A stretch of 38,496 bases of DNA from Phyllobacteriaceae bacterium (GTDB lineage: Bacteria; Pseudomonadota; Alphaproteobacteria; Rhizobiales; Rhizobiaceae): the NCBI GenBank assembly GCA_002708825.1, contig PAPF01000015.1, positions 1-38,496 of the forward strand, given 5' to 3'. The notes beneath the pieces were generated by a model. That model was not told the origin of the DNA and ran no database searches. It worked only from the letters and a program-made list of their open reading frames with translations. Position 1 is the stretch's first letter. Every line of letters starts with the position of its first letter. The translations under genes were made by a program, and so were the position numbers. Shown here piece by piece: positions 1 through 8,145 of this stretch.

Positions 1-231
1 ATCGAAATCCCCATAGCCATCGACTGTGGCCCACGGGTTCCTGCATGAGAGGCTTTCGTACGCCTGCCGGCACCCGAAACCCTTCACCATACCGGACATC
101 CCGCCCATGCCGGACATGCCACCCATGCCGGACATTCCGCTCATGCCGGCACCAATGGCCGGAGCGACCGCCAGCAATGAAGCGCTGCACATTGCGGCCA
201 GAACGGCTTTCCTGATGTTGCTCGACTTCAT
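1..231 (-). CDS. Met/Gly-rich exported protein, C-terminus cut by window edge
   Basis: The reading frame starts with ATG at 231 behind an AAAGAGGAGAG ribosome binding site and runs 77 codons off the left edge. Residues 1-29 look like a signal peptide (MKSSNIRK, then a hydrophobic Ala/Leu/Val stretch ending AIGAG). The mature protein begins with repeated Met-Ser-Gly-Met-Gly-Gly units, followed by a segment with two cysteines. Met-rich exported proteins are sometimes copper-binding, but nothing else here supports that role. It lies downstream of, and in the same direction as, the exported protein at 343-645. The family is not recognised; export is well supported, function is not. Confidence 0.6.
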   Translation of the reverse strand, partial: MKSSNIRKAVLAAMCSASLLAVAPAIGAGMSGMSGMGGMSGMGGMSGMVKGFGCRQAYESLSCRNPWATVDGYGDFD

Positions 232-342
232 TTCACTCTCCTCTTTGCTTGAAGACACGGCCGGCATGTGCGCCTGGCTCTGTGTTGGGTCAGCCGGGAA
301 ATCCCGGCCGGAAACCGAGGGTGTCCCCCTCCGCGAACCGGG

Positions 343-645
343 TCAGTCGTCCTGATGCCAATTGCGGATGTCGTAGTGACCCGTCATTCCATGGTGATTG
401 AACGGCGTGTACCAAGCCCCTTGAGCGTCCAGACTTGCGAGACCGGACGGGACAGGTTCGGCGATACCGTGCATCATCCGGCCGGACCAATCCGCTGGCT
501 TGTTGAATGTGTCGATGCGCGGCGCATCGACGGGCCGGCTATCCGGCTCGACACCGGCAATGAAGACGTCCTGCGCAAATGAACAATGCAAGGATGCCAA
601 CATAGCGGCGCACGCAAGCAGCGGGATTTTTCCGTTGAACGACAT
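343..645 (-). CDS. small exported protein of unknown function
   Basis: A 100-residue protein read from ATG at 645, chosen over the ATG at 666 because a GGGGG-type ribosome binding site lies about 8 bases upstream of 645 and the protein then begins with a clean signal peptide (MSFNGKIPLLACAAMLASLHCSFA). The mature part is His/Trp/Pro-rich, with MMHGIAEPVPS in the middle and WYTPFNHHGMTGHYDIRNWH near the end. No catalytic motif was recognised. It probably shares a transcript with the Met-rich exported protein downstream (gap 111 bases). Clustered His and Met could bind metal, which is only a guess. Confidence 0.55.
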   Translation of the reverse strand: MSFNGKIPLLACAAMLASLHCSFAQDVFIAGVEPDSRPVDAPRIDTFNKPADWSGRMMHGIAEPVPSGLASLDAQGAWYTPFNHHGMTGHYDIRNWHQDD

Positions 646-962
646 GCGAAAGCCCCCTTTTTCCACCGTCCCCCGATCATCCGGCGGCCGGCAGGAAACA
701 GGTCAGCAAGAAGCGCGCCAATTGACAGCACGCCACCAACCATCTGTTAATCAATCGCTTTTCCGGAACGCGTGTTCACGCCGGCGCTTCACACCCGCAG
801 AATTCATGACAAGTTGGCAGGCATTTCAGGCGGCTGGATGATTTATCCATGAAAATCATATGTTTAGTCACTGCCAATTTGGCAGCGTTTCAGGACCGGC
901 CTGCCAGAAAGGCGGATGTCGTTGCCGGACAGCGGGGTCTGCGCCTTGTCCGCATGGCTGGC
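646..962. other. 317-base intergenic region with one palindrome
   Basis: No gene is supported here. It should hold the promoter of the exported-protein pair to the left and the 3' end signals of the IclR gene to the right. The one clear structure is the near-perfect palindrome CTGCCAATTTGGCAG at 871-885 (7-bp arms around one base), in a locally AT-rich stretch. It could be an operator or a weak transcript-end hairpin; it has no U tract. Confidence 0.4.
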
Positions 963-1661
963 TCAGCCCGCAAGACGAGCCGAAAGCTCGTTCGCGCAAT
1001 CAAGCACGGCACGGCGCGCCAGGTCGATGTCGAGCCCTTCCAGTCCGACAACGCCGACGGCGCAGTCGAGCGCGGGGGCATGCGCGCCTGGCGCGCGGAC
1101 CGGGCTTGCCAGACCGACAGCCCCTTTCTGCAACTGGCCCCGCGTCAGGCTGTAGCCATCCCGGCGCGCGGCACGCACGGCTTCATCTTCTCCGGGATGC
1201 TCCGGACGGCCGGCAAGGATGGCGATGCCGGCCGCTCCGACCGTCAGGGGGTGGCGGCTTCCCACCCGGTAGCTGATATCCAGGAAGCTGCCCGGCGGCG
1301 CGGCGGTAACGATTGCCACGCCCTCCTCGCCATCGGCGACCGACAGGAACGCCGCGGCGTCAACACGGCGCGCCAGGGCCTCCACCAGCGGCCGGGCGAC
1401 AAGGCGCAGATTGCCCTCCGCCTTCGCAGCCAGAGGGATCACCGCACTGCCGAGCGTGACACGGCCATCGGGCAGGCGCCAAACCATGGCGTGATCCTCC
1501 AGCGTGGCGACAATGCGGTAGGCTATGGCGCGATGGACGCCCAGCGCCCCGGCCAGGTCCGCAATCCTCATGCCGCCATCTGCCTGCGACAGAAGGCGCA
1601 ACGCCACCAACCCCCGGTCGAGTGTCTGGAGCCGCGCCTTCCGGTCAGCCGTGTCATTCAT
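963..1661 (-). CDS. IclR-family transcriptional regulator
   Basis: 232 residues from ATG 1661, chosen because GGAG lies 7 bases upstream; an upstream ATG at 1718 would add an unlikely 19-residue leader. The N-terminal winged helix (about residues 10-70, with LQTLDRGLVALRLLSQADGG and MRIADLAGALGVHRAIAYRI) and the C-terminal effector domain (SVADGEEGVAIVTAAPPGS, RHPLTVGAAGIAILAG) match the IclR family in order and length. It is transcribed divergently from the P450 fusion gene, and a 15-bp palindrome lies between them, so it most likely controls the P450 and itself in response to a small, perhaps aromatic, ligand. The ligand cannot be read from the sequence. Confidence 0.9.
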   Translation of the reverse strand: MNDTADRKARLQTLDRGLVALRLLSQADGGMRIADLAGALGVHRAIAYRIVATLEDHAMVWRLPDGRVTLGSAVIPLAAKAEGNLRLVARPLVEALARRVDAAAFLSVADGEEGVAIVTAAPPGSFLDISYRVGSRHPLTVGAAGIAILAGRPEHPGEDEAVRAARRDGYSLTRGQLQKGAVGLASPVRAPGAHAPALDCAVGVVGLEGLDIDLARRAVLDCANELSARLAG

Positions 1662-1734
1662 GTCAATGCTCCGGCCGCCCGGCGCTTGACGCGCAGGGAG
1701 GGTCTTCGTAACCTTCACTGATAATGAACACTAA

Positions 1735-1749
1735 GTGCGATTATCGCAC
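1735..1749. promoter_or_regulatory. candidate IclR operator palindrome
   Basis: GTGCGATTATCGCAC is a perfect inverted repeat (6-bp arms, 3-base spacer) between the divergent IclR and P450 genes. Known IclR-family operators are palindromes of about this length; the PcaR/PcaU type, as I recall it, reads close to GTTCGATAATCGCAC. The site lies 20 bases upstream of the preferred P450 start at 1769, so occupancy would block P450 transcription. This also argues against the in-frame ATG at 1724, which would place the operator inside the gene. Confidence 0.65.
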
Positions 1750-1768
1750 AATGTCAAGGAAGACGGCG

Positions 1769-4090
1769 ATGAACGACCGGCAGCATGAAAGCGGCACCGC
1801 ATGCCCCGTTGCCCATGGTGAGGTGGCGGGGTGCCCGGTGGAGGACATGGCGGCGCAGTTCGACTTCTTCGGGGGCCCGTACCTGGCCGATCCGGGAGAG
1901 GCGCTGCGCTGGTCGCGCGAGCAGTTGCCGGTCTTCTTCAGCCCGAAACTCGGCTACTGGATCGTCACCCGCTACGACGACATAAAGGCAGTGTTTCGCG
2001 ACAACATCCTGTTCTCGCCGCGCAACGCGCTGGAAAAGATCACGCCGGTCAGCCAGGAAGCCATGGATGTGCTGGCCTCCTATGGCTATGCGATGAACAG
2101 GACCATGGTGAACGAGGACGAACCGGCACACATGGCGCGCCGGCGCGTGCTGATGGACCACTTCCTGCCGGAGAACCTGGAAACCAAGCAGGCGATGATC
2201 CGCCGCCTGACGCGGGAAAAGGTGGATGCCTTTGTCGATTCGGGCCGCGTGGACCTGGTCGACGCCATGCTCTACGAGGTGCCGCTGACGGTGGCGCTGA
2301 ACTTCCTTGGCGTTCCGGAGGACGACGTCGCAACGCTTCGCCGCTTCTCGGTTGCCCATGCGGTGAACACATGGGGGCGGCCGACGCCCGAACAGCAGGT
2401 GGCGGTGGCCCATTCGGTGGGCAGGTTCTGGCAATATGCCGGCGACGTGATCGAGCGCATGCGCGCCGAGCCTGACGGCAAGGGCTGGATGCACGACACG
2501 ATCCGCAAGAACGCGCTGATGCCCGACATCGTCACCGACAGCTATGTTCACTCGATGATGATGGCGATCATCGTGGCGGCGCACGAGACCACGGCGCTTG
2601 CCTCGGCCAACATGTTCCGGACGCTCCTGACCCATCGCGACGCCTGGCAGGACATCTGCGCCGATCCGTCGCTGATCCCGAACGCGGTGGAGGAATGCCT
2701 GCGCTATTGCGGCTCCATCATCGCCTGGCGGCGCGAGACGACGGGGCCGGCGCGTGTTGGCGGGATCGATCTGCCGGAAGGCGCCAAGCTGCTGATCGTG
2801 ATGGCATCGGGCAACCAGGACGAACGCCATTTCGAGGATGGCGACCGCTTCGACATCTATCGCGACAACGCGGTGGAGCACCTGAGCTTCGGCTATGGCA
2901 GCCACCAGTGCATGGGCAAGAATATCGGGCGCATGGAAATGCGCATCTTCCTGGAGGAGATGACGCGCCGCCTGCCGCACATGAAGCTCGCCGAACAGGA
3001 CTTCACTTATCTGCCGAACACATCCTTCCGCGGGCCGGACCATGTCCGGGTCGAATGGGATCCGGCGTTGAACCCGGAGCGGGCCGATCCTTCCCTGCGC
3101 GAAAGCCGGCGCCATTTCCCCGTGGGCGCGCCGGAGCGCAAGGCAATCGCCCGGCAGGTGACCATCGCCTCCGTGCGCCGCGAGGCCGAGGGCGTGATCG
3201 GCCTGACGCTCGCCGATGCCAGGGGCCGCCCGCTTCCCAGATGGAGCGCCGGGGCGCATGTCGAACTCGTCATCGACGGCTATGACCGCAAGTATTCGCT
3301 GTGCGGGCGCCCCGACAGCGGCACCTACGACCTGGCCATCCTGCGCGAGGCGGACGGGCGCGGCGGCTCCCGCCATATCCACGACACGGTACGTCCGGGC
3401 ATGACGTGCAAGCTGCGCGGGCCGCACAACCTGTTCCGCCTGGACGAGGACGCGCCATTCCATCTGCTGGTGGCCGGCGGCATCGGCATCACGCCGATCA
3501 TCGCGATGGCCGACCGGCTCAAGGCGCTGGGCAAGCCCTATGCACTCCATTATTGCGGCCGCTCGCGGGCCTCCATGGCGTTTCTCGACCGGTTGGCCGC
3601 GGATCACGGCGAAAAGCTGTCCATCCATGCCGGCGACGAGGGAAACCGCGCCGATCTCGCTTCGCTCATCGCCGGCTTGCCTGCCGGCGGTAAGGTCCAT
3701 GCCTGCGGCCCGGACCGGATGATCGCGGCGCTGGAGGACCTGACAGCCGGCCTGCCCGCCGGCACGCTGTGCTTCGAGCATTTCGCAACCTCGCTCGGCA
3801 CGCTCGACCCGGAGAAGGAAACAACCTTCGACGTAAGCCTGCGCGATTCCGGCCTGACGCTGACCGTGGCCGCCGACACGACACTGCTCGACACGCTGCG
3901 TGCGGCGGGCATCGACATCGCCTCGGACTGCTGCGAGGGGCTGTGCGGTTCGTGCGAGGTGGAGGTGCTGGAAGGGGTCATCGACCATCGCGACCGGGTG
4001 CTCTCCAAGCCGGAGCGGGCAGACAACCGGCGCATGATGGCGTGCTGTTCGCGTGCGGCCGATGGCGGAAAGCTGACCCTGGCGCTGTGA
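1769..4090 (+). CDS. self-sufficient cytochrome P450 (CYP116B-type P450-reductase-ferredoxin fusion)
   Basis: 773 residues from ATG 1769 (AAGGA 8 bases upstream), the usual length of CYP116B / P450RhF enzymes. The order is: P450 domain with I-helix AHETT (271-275), ExxR at 309-312 and heme loop FGYGSHQCMG with Cys381; a phthalate-dioxygenase-reductase-like FMN/NADH module with RKYS (507-510) and a GGIGITP nucleotide loop near 570; and a plant-type [2Fe-2S] domain with Cys721, Cys726, Cys729 and a final Cys at 759 or 760. All electron-transfer parts are in one chain, so NADH can drive monooxygenation without separate partners. Known relatives hydroxylate or dealkylate aromatics and thiocarbamates; the natural substrate here is unknown. 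It is divergent from an IclR regulator. Confidence 0.95.
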   Translation: MNDRQHESGTACPVAHGEVAGCPVEDMAAQFDFFGGPYLADPGEALRWSREQLPVFFSPKLGYWIVTRYDDIKAVFRDNILFSPRNALEKITPVSQEAMDVLASYGYAMNRTMVNEDEPAHMARRRVLMDHFLPENLETKQAMIRRLTREKVDAFVDSGRVDLVDAMLYEVPLTVALNFLGVPEDDVATLRRFSVAHAVNTWGRPTPEQQVAVAHSVGRFWQYAGDVIERMRAEPDGKGWMHDTIRKNALMPDIVTDSYVHSMMMAIIVAAHETTALASANMFRTLLTHRDAWQDICADPSLIPNAVEECLRYCGSIIAWRRETTGPARVGGIDLPEGAKLLIVMASGNQDERHFEDGDRFDIYRDNAVEHLSFGYGSHQCMGKNIGRMEMRIFLEEMTRRLPHMKLAEQDFTYLPNTSFRGPDHVRVEWDPALNPERADPSLRESRRHFPVGAPERKAIARQVTIASVRREAEGVIGLTLADARGRPLPRWSAGAHVELVIDGYDRKYSLCGRPDSGTYDLAILREADGRGGSRHIHDTVRPGMTCKLRGPHNLFRLDEDAPFHLLVAGGIGITPIIAMADRLKALGKPYALHYCGRSRASMAFLDRLAADHGEKLSIHAGDEGNRADLASLIAGLPAGGKVHACGPDRMIAALEDLTAGLPAGTLCFEHFATSLGTLDPEKETTFDVSLRDSGLTLTVAADTTLLDTLRAAGIDIASDCCEGLCGSCEVEVLEGVIDHRDRVLSKPERADNRRMMACCSRAADGGKLTLAL

Positions 4091-4157
4091 CGCGACATGA
4101 ACAGCGCAGACGGGCCGGGGCTGATTGGCCTAGATCGTTGTTTTTCTTTGGGAAAGC

Positions 4158-4207
4158 AGTGGTGCCCAGGGGCGGAATCGAACCACCGACACGCGGATTT
4201 TCAATCC
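4158..4207. repeat. left attachment repeat (orphan tRNA-Phe 3' end)
   Basis: These 50 bases are identical to 14912-14961 and correspond to the 3' half of tRNA-Phe on the minus strand, from the anticodon stem to CCA plus two bases. The sequences diverge on both sides (C4157 against G14911, and AAAA against GCTG after the repeat), which fixes the limits. Because the 5' half of the tRNA is missing here, this copy is the displaced original end left after integration. Confidence 0.92.
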
Positions 4208-4247
4208 AAAAATGAAGCCCTGAAAACAACCGCTTACAGCGGTGCAT

Positions 4248-4298
4248 CTGTCAAACCGGCTTCCAAAGATCAAGAACTTAGCGCGGCTTTGTCAAACC
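4248..4298 (+). repeat. putative integrase arm-type sites, left end
   Basis: CTGTCAAACC at 4248-4257 and the variant TTGTCAAACC at 4289-4298 lie just inside the left attachment repeat. The same word occurs twice inside the right end (14825-14834 exact, 14846-14855 with one change). In the circular form these would flank the core on both sides, as arm-binding sites of tyrosine integrases do. Confidence 0.45.
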
Positions 4299-4612
4299 TG
4301 CCGCTGACCGAATTGCCGGTCATGCTGGACGCGCTGATTGGCGCGCAATCTGCTTTTTCGGCTATCCAACTTCAGCCGCGGTGCGGTGAGATTGCCGGCG
4401 ATCTGATTGCCTCCGAAGTGGAGCGGCTTTCCCATTTCGTCGATCTGCTTTGGAAGCGGATCAGGGGCGCGGCGCTTTCCGCTGAAGGCGAAGACCTCGG
4501 CGCGGTCCAGTCGGCGTGGCTGATCTATGCGGCTCAGTTTTTCGACCCGGAGGACACCGACGAAAAACACCGTATCGCGCTTGCGCTCCTGAAGCGGGAT
4601 GCGCGGTCATGA
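4289..4612 (+). CDS. island protein of unknown function
   Basis: The frame is open from upstream of the attachment repeat, so the start is uncertain. TTG at 4289 gives 107 residues and ATG at 4322 gives 96; neither has a good ribosome binding site. The protein includes LPLTELPVMLDALIGAQSAF, a conserved-looking QPRCG, and an acidic C-terminal half with DEKHRIALALLKRD. It is predicted helical and soluble with no recognised domain. The stop overlaps the next start (ATGA at 4609-4612), so it is translationally coupled to the genes leading to the RepA-like ATPase, which suggests a role in island replication or control. Confidence 0.5.
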   Translation: MSNLPLTELPVMLDALIGAQSAFSAIQLQPRCGEIAGDLIASEVERLSHFVDLLWKRIRGAALSAEGEDLGAVQSAWLIYAAQFFDPEDTDEKHRIALALLKRDARS

Positions 4613-5202
4613 ACCCGTATATCCTTTTGCTAGGTGCCCGTGCGGACCTTTACGGCATTACGCTTTTGCCCGAATGCCAGGAATCATCTTTTCAATATCT
4701 TCGCCACAATCGCCTGGACGTGAGCACCTTTGACGGAGCGATAGGAGGCTATGGCGTCTTGCCGGTCAGGGAATGCGGCAACGGGCGATTTGACTTCGCG
4801 CATGACGGCATGGGGCCACTGTGTTTCGTTTGCGAGGCAATCGGCCGCGACGGGGAAACCGTCACCGATCTAGTGGCGTGGCCTGTTGATGACCCTTTCC
4901 ATGTCATGACGATGTTCGGCGCTTGTGCGCTTGTTGGCGAGTGGGAGGCAGATAATCCCGCCACCTACTTCATGGAAAGCCCGCTGGTCATGCACCGGAC
5001 ACCGCTTGATTGGCTGAAGGCCGGCTGCCGGGGCGCTGCAGTCGTCACTCCGCATCGTGCGGCACGCTTCCTCTTGGACGTGCCGGGGCGCATTGCGGCG
5101 CAGGACTATGAGCATGGCCGCGACCTCAATTCTCTCATTGCTGGTCTGTTTCCGGCTGAGCGCGTCCTGATCCCCGCGACAAGCCAGAGGAGGGCCGCGT
5201 GA
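4609..5202 (+). CDS. island protein of unknown function, coupled to the RepA-like ATPase
   Basis: 197 residues from ATG 4609, which overlaps the previous stop; an ATG further upstream at 4516 is less likely. It begins MNPYILLLGARADLYGITLLPEC and is a mixed globular protein without signal peptide or membrane segment. A central stretch (LCFVCEAIGRDGETVTDLVAWPV) and FHVMTMFGACALVGEW resemble nothing I can name. Its stop overlaps the GTG start of the ATPase (GTGA at 5199-5202). The tight coupling implies a shared function, probably DNA replication or its regulation. Confidence 0.65.
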   Translation: MNPYILLLGARADLYGITLLPECQESSFQYLRHNRLDVSTFDGAIGGYGVLPVRECGNGRFDFAHDGMGPLCFVCEAIGRDGETVTDLVAWPVDDPFHVMTMFGACALVGEWEADNPATYFMESPLVMHRTPLDWLKAGCRGAAVVTPHRAARFLLDVPGRIAAQDYEHGRDLNSLIAGLFPAERVLIPATSQRRAA

Positions 5203-6377
5203 GCGTGTTGGAACGTCCGCCTCCCTCCTATGTTCCTTTCAATGCGGACGCGAAGCCCGCATACGGGACTGAAAGACGGCGCACTTCGCTACCCATAACG
5301 CTGCCGGAAATTTCGGCAGCGTCTTTCGCCGGGAAGCCCGTCCCTGATCTTCAATTCCATGACGTGAAGGGACTGGTGCCACATACTGGCGTCACTCTGC
5401 TTTATGGCGATGGCGGGACCGGCAAGAGCACGGTTGCGCTTCAGCTTGCCGCGGCAACAGCGATCGGCGGATATTGGCTCGGTGTGCAAGTCAATGCAGG
5501 ACCGGTCTTCTATTTCTCGGCCGAAGATCCCATTGAAGTGACGCACCGCCGCTTGGCGGATTATGCGGCCTTCAGCGGGGCCGATCTTGCCGATATGGGC
5601 GATTTGCACATTGCCCCCATGCTCGGCCGTGATTGCGTCATGGCGACGGCAGACAAAGGCATCGTGAAGCCCACGCCAGTCTTTCAGGCGGTCAAGGAAC
5701 GCCTGCTGTCGATGCGGCCGGCACTGGTCATCCTGGACAACGCCATTGACGTGTTCGCGGGCGATGCAAACGACGCTGCGCAGGTGAAGCAATTCATGCA
5801 CCTGCTGTCCGGGCTGTCCCTTGAAGCGGACTGCCCCGTGGTCCTGCTTGCGCACCCTTCACGTGCGGGCATGTCCAGCGGCACCGGCGACGGTAATTCG
5901 GTGCACTGGTCGAACTCGGCACGATCCCGGCTCTACCTGACCCGTGTGCTGACCAATGGCGGGGACAATCAGCCGGTTGAAGACGATCCGGCCGCACGTG
6001 TGCTGAAGGTCATGAAGGCGAACTACGCCGCAACCGGCGATGAAATACGGATGCGGTGGGAGGAAGGCTGCTTTGTCCATGCCCAGGCTGAGCGCATCGA
6101 ACCGGGCGACGAAATGGGCGCTGCTGCCAAGGCCGAACGGGTGTTCTTGCACCTGCTGCGCTGGCACGATGGCAGGGGCATTCCGGTGTCAGCGTTCAAG
6201 AGCCCGACCTATGCGCCGTCCATGTTCGTGACGCATCCGCAGTCCGAAGGGCTGACAAAGCGGCGTTTTGAACAGGCAATGACAGGTCTGCTGGATCAAC
6301 GAAAGATTGAAGTGCAAGAGCATGGACCACCGTCCAAGCGGCGTTCCCGGCTGGTTATCGTGGAGGCATCGGAATGA
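5199..6377 (+). CDS. RepA-like AAA (RecA-fold) ATPase / helicase
   Basis: 392 residues from GTG 5199, overlapping the preceding stop. Walker A is GDGGTGKS (70-77), a FYFSAEDP strand follows near 105, and Walker B is ALVILDN with Asp179; a further conserved stretch reads CPVVLLAHPSRAG. This is the AAA_25 / RSF1010 RepA type of hexameric helicase seen in plasmids, prophages and satellites. A C-terminal region after about residue 300 looks like a small DNA-binding tail. It is followed directly by a repeat-rich non-coding segment (6379-6502) that could be its origin. It probably lets the excised island replicate. No separate primase gene is visible. Confidence 0.85.
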   Translation: MSVLERPPPSYVPFNADAKPAYGTERRRTSLPITLPEISAASFAGKPVPDLQFHDVKGLVPHTGVTLLYGDGGTGKSTVALQLAAATAIGGYWLGVQVNAGPVFYFSAEDPIEVTHRRLADYAAFSGADLADMGDLHIAPMLGRDCVMATADKGIVKPTPVFQAVKERLLSMRPALVILDNAIDVFAGDANDAAQVKQFMHLLSGLSLEADCPVVLLAHPSRAGMSSGTGDGNSVHWSNSARSRLYLTRVLTNGGDNQPVEDDPAARVLKVMKANYAATGDEIRMRWEEGCFVHAQAERIEPGDEMGAAAKAERVFLHLLRWHDGRGIPVSAFKSPTYAPSMFVTHPQSEGLTKRRFEQAMTGLLDQRKIEVQEHGPPSKRRSRLVIVEASE

Positions 6378-6378
6378 C

Positions 6379-6484
6379 TTCCAACGGTGTGTTCCAACGG
6401 TATCCCAACACTGTTTTTCCAACGGTGTTCCAACGGCTACCGACCCCGGAAAACAAGGCTTCCAACGGGTGTTCCTTCCAACCC
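6379..6484 (+). repeat. TTCCAACGG direct-repeat array (iteron-like)
   Basis: Five exact copies of TTCCAACGG start at 6379, 6392, 6417, 6428 and 6460. Degenerate copies lie near 6403 (TCCCAACAC) and at 6476 (TTCCAACCC). Spacings of 11, 13 and 25 bases approximate one or two helical turns. The array lies at the junction of the RepA-like ATPase and the terminase, inside a 247-base stretch (6378-6624) with no convincing gene. It could be a replication origin, an operator, or a packaging start recognised by the terminase. Confidence 0.75.
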
Positions 6485-6502
6485 TATACCCTAAAGGGTA
6501 TA
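6485..6502. repeat. 18-bp perfect palindrome
   Basis: TATACCCTAAAGGGTATA has 8-bp arms around AA and directly abuts the TTCCAACGG array. It is followed by a GC-rich stretch to the terminase start, with no SD-preceded frame. The placement fits an initiator or repressor binding site at an origin, or a nicking or packaging signal. It has no U tract, so it is not a standard terminator. Confidence 0.6.
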
Positions 6503-6624
6503 TCCGCTGCCCGCTATGGGGCGGGCGCGGCTTGTGATCTGGTCCCAATGCCCGGAAAGCAAATGGTCGGGGGGGACGCGGGGCGGGGTATTCTGCGCTC
6601 GCTCCCCGGAACGGCGGTGCCGTC

Positions 6625-8145
6625 ATGATGGCATCGACAAAGGCCGTTCGCTTTCTGGAAAGCCTTTGCATCCCGGAAGGGCCGAACGCGGGCAAGCCGG
6701 TGAAGCTGGCACCGTTCCAAAAGCGGTTTGTGAAAGGCGCGCTTGGCAAGGACGTGTCGGTGGCCGTGCTGTCCATCGGCAGGGGTAACGGCAAAACAGC
6801 GCTTTCGGCGGGCCTTGCCCTCGGTGCGCTCATCGGCGCATGGGACGATCAGCCTCGGCGGGAAATTATCATCGCGGCGCGCACAAGAGATCAGGGCCGC
6901 ATCGCGTGGGATTTCGTGTCCGGCTTCGCGCGCTACCTGCCGGACGATGTGCAAGGGCGGTTGACCTTCCGGCGCGCTCCCCGGCTGGAAATCGCCTTCG
7001 ATGATGGCGAGACAGAACACCTCCTGAAGGTGATTGCGGCGGACGGCAAATCCGCTCTCGGAATGGCTCCGACATTCGCGCTCCTGGACGAACGCGGACA
7101 CTGGCAGGCGGACAAGGGCGATGCGCTGGAACATGCCATCCTGTCCGGTCTCGGCAAGCGCGGCGGGCGGGCGCTAATCATTTCGACCTCCGCAGCGGAT
7201 GACGCGCATCCGTTCTCAAAATGGCTCGATGAGGAACAGGAAGGCGTCTACCGGCAGGAACACCGTCCGGCACCGGGCCTGCCCGTGGACGACCTCGAAA
7301 GCATCAAGGAAGCCAACCCCGGCGCAAGTGCTGGCATTGGCTCTTCGCTCGACTGGCTTCAGGCTCAGGCGCGACGGGCTATCAAACGCGGCGGATCGGC
7401 GCTTACGACATTCCGCCTCTACAACAGGAACGAACGTGTTTCCGGCGAGACGCGCGACGTTCTCTTGACCGTGGACGAGTGGCTGGCCTGTGAGTGCGGG
7501 CCGGACGAATTGCCTCCCCGAAAAGGGCCGGTTGTCATAGGCGTTGACCTTGGCGGTTCCGCTTCCATGACAGCAGCGGCTTTCTACTGGCCGGAAACAA
7601 GCCGTCTGGAATGTCTCGGCACCTTCCCTTCGCGGCCTTCCCTGTTGGACCGTGGGCAAAATGATGGCGTGTCCGGGCGCTATGTCGAAATGCAGGACCG
7701 GGGCGAACTGGACGTGCTCGGCGATCAAACGGTGCCGGTGGCACCTTGGCTTGCCCGTGTCATGGCGCATGTGGACGGTGAGGCAATCGCGGCGCTGACG
7801 GCTGACAGGTATAAACAGGCCGAATTGGGCGAGGCAATCGACAAGACCGGCATTCGGTGCCCGATTGTCTGGCGCGGGCAAGGCTTCCGGGACGGTGGCG
7901 AAGACTGCGAACGCTTCCGGCGCGCGGCCTATGATGGCAACGTGAAGACCTCCCCTTCCTTGCTTCTTCGCTCCGCGTTCGCGGATGCAGTCGTGCTTCG
8001 CGATCCCGCCAATAACCTGAAACTTGCCAAGGCCCGCTCAACGGGCCGCATTGACCCGGCAGCGGCAACCGTCCTGGCCGTCGCTGAGGGCGCGCGGATC
8101 ATGGGGCGCAACAACCATAAAGGGGGGCGCATCGCATGGGCCTGA
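6625..8145 (+). CDS. terL: phage terminase large subunit
   Basis: 506 residues. The N-terminal ATPase has Walker A GRGNGKT (52-58) and Walker B LLDE (153-156); the C-terminal RNase H-like nuclease has IGVDLGGS with Asp308, a likely second Asp in LTADRY (about 394) and Asp477 in GRIDPAAA. This is the HK97-like TerL that pumps and cuts DNA during head filling. ATG 6625 and ATG 6628 are adjacent and either may be used. No small terminase subunit is recognisable upstream; the island may use the HNH protein, an unrecognised partner or a helper-supplied subunit. It overlaps the head closure gene by 10 bases. Confidence 0.93.
   Translation: MMASTKAVRFLESLCIPEGPNAGKPVKLAPFQKRFVKGALGKDVSVAVLSIGRGNGKTALSAGLALGALIGAWDDQPRREIIIAARTRDQGRIAWDFVSGFARYLPDDVQGRLTFRRAPRLEIAFDDGETEHLLKVIAADGKSALGMAPTFALLDERGHWQADKGDALEHAILSGLGKRGGRALIISTSAADDAHPFSKWLDEEQEGVYRQEHRPAPGLPVDDLESIKEANPGASAGIGSSLDWLQAQARRAIKRGGSALTTFRLYNRNERVSGETRDVLLTVDEWLACECGPDELPPRKGPVVIGVDLGGSASMTAAAFYWPETSRLECLGTFPSRPSLLDRGQNDGVSGRYVEMQDRGELDVLGDQTVPVAPWLARVMAHVDGEAIAALTADRYKQAELGEAIDKTGIRCPIVWRGQGFRDGGEDCERFRRAAYDGNVKTSPSLLLRSAFADAVVLRDPANNLKLAKARSTGRIDPAAATVLAVAEGARIMGRNNHKGGRIAWA

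Noticed and set aside
26-582. plus-strand frames at the left edge
   Set aside because: They are antisense to the two exported proteins, which have signal peptides and ribosome binding sites.
1754-3988. 744-codon open frame on the minus strand
   Set aside because: It lies entirely antisense to the P450 fusion gene, whose motifs are unambiguous. It is a by-product of high GC codon use.
6379-6484. CRISPR array
   Set aside because: The repeats are 9 bases with spacers of 2-23 bases, far too short, and no cas gene is in the window.
6374-6628. 84-codon frame between the ATPase and terminase genes
   Set aside because: Its start overlaps the ATPase stop, but the translation is dictated by the TTCCAACGG repeats and by GC-rich filler. 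No domain, not treated as a gene.
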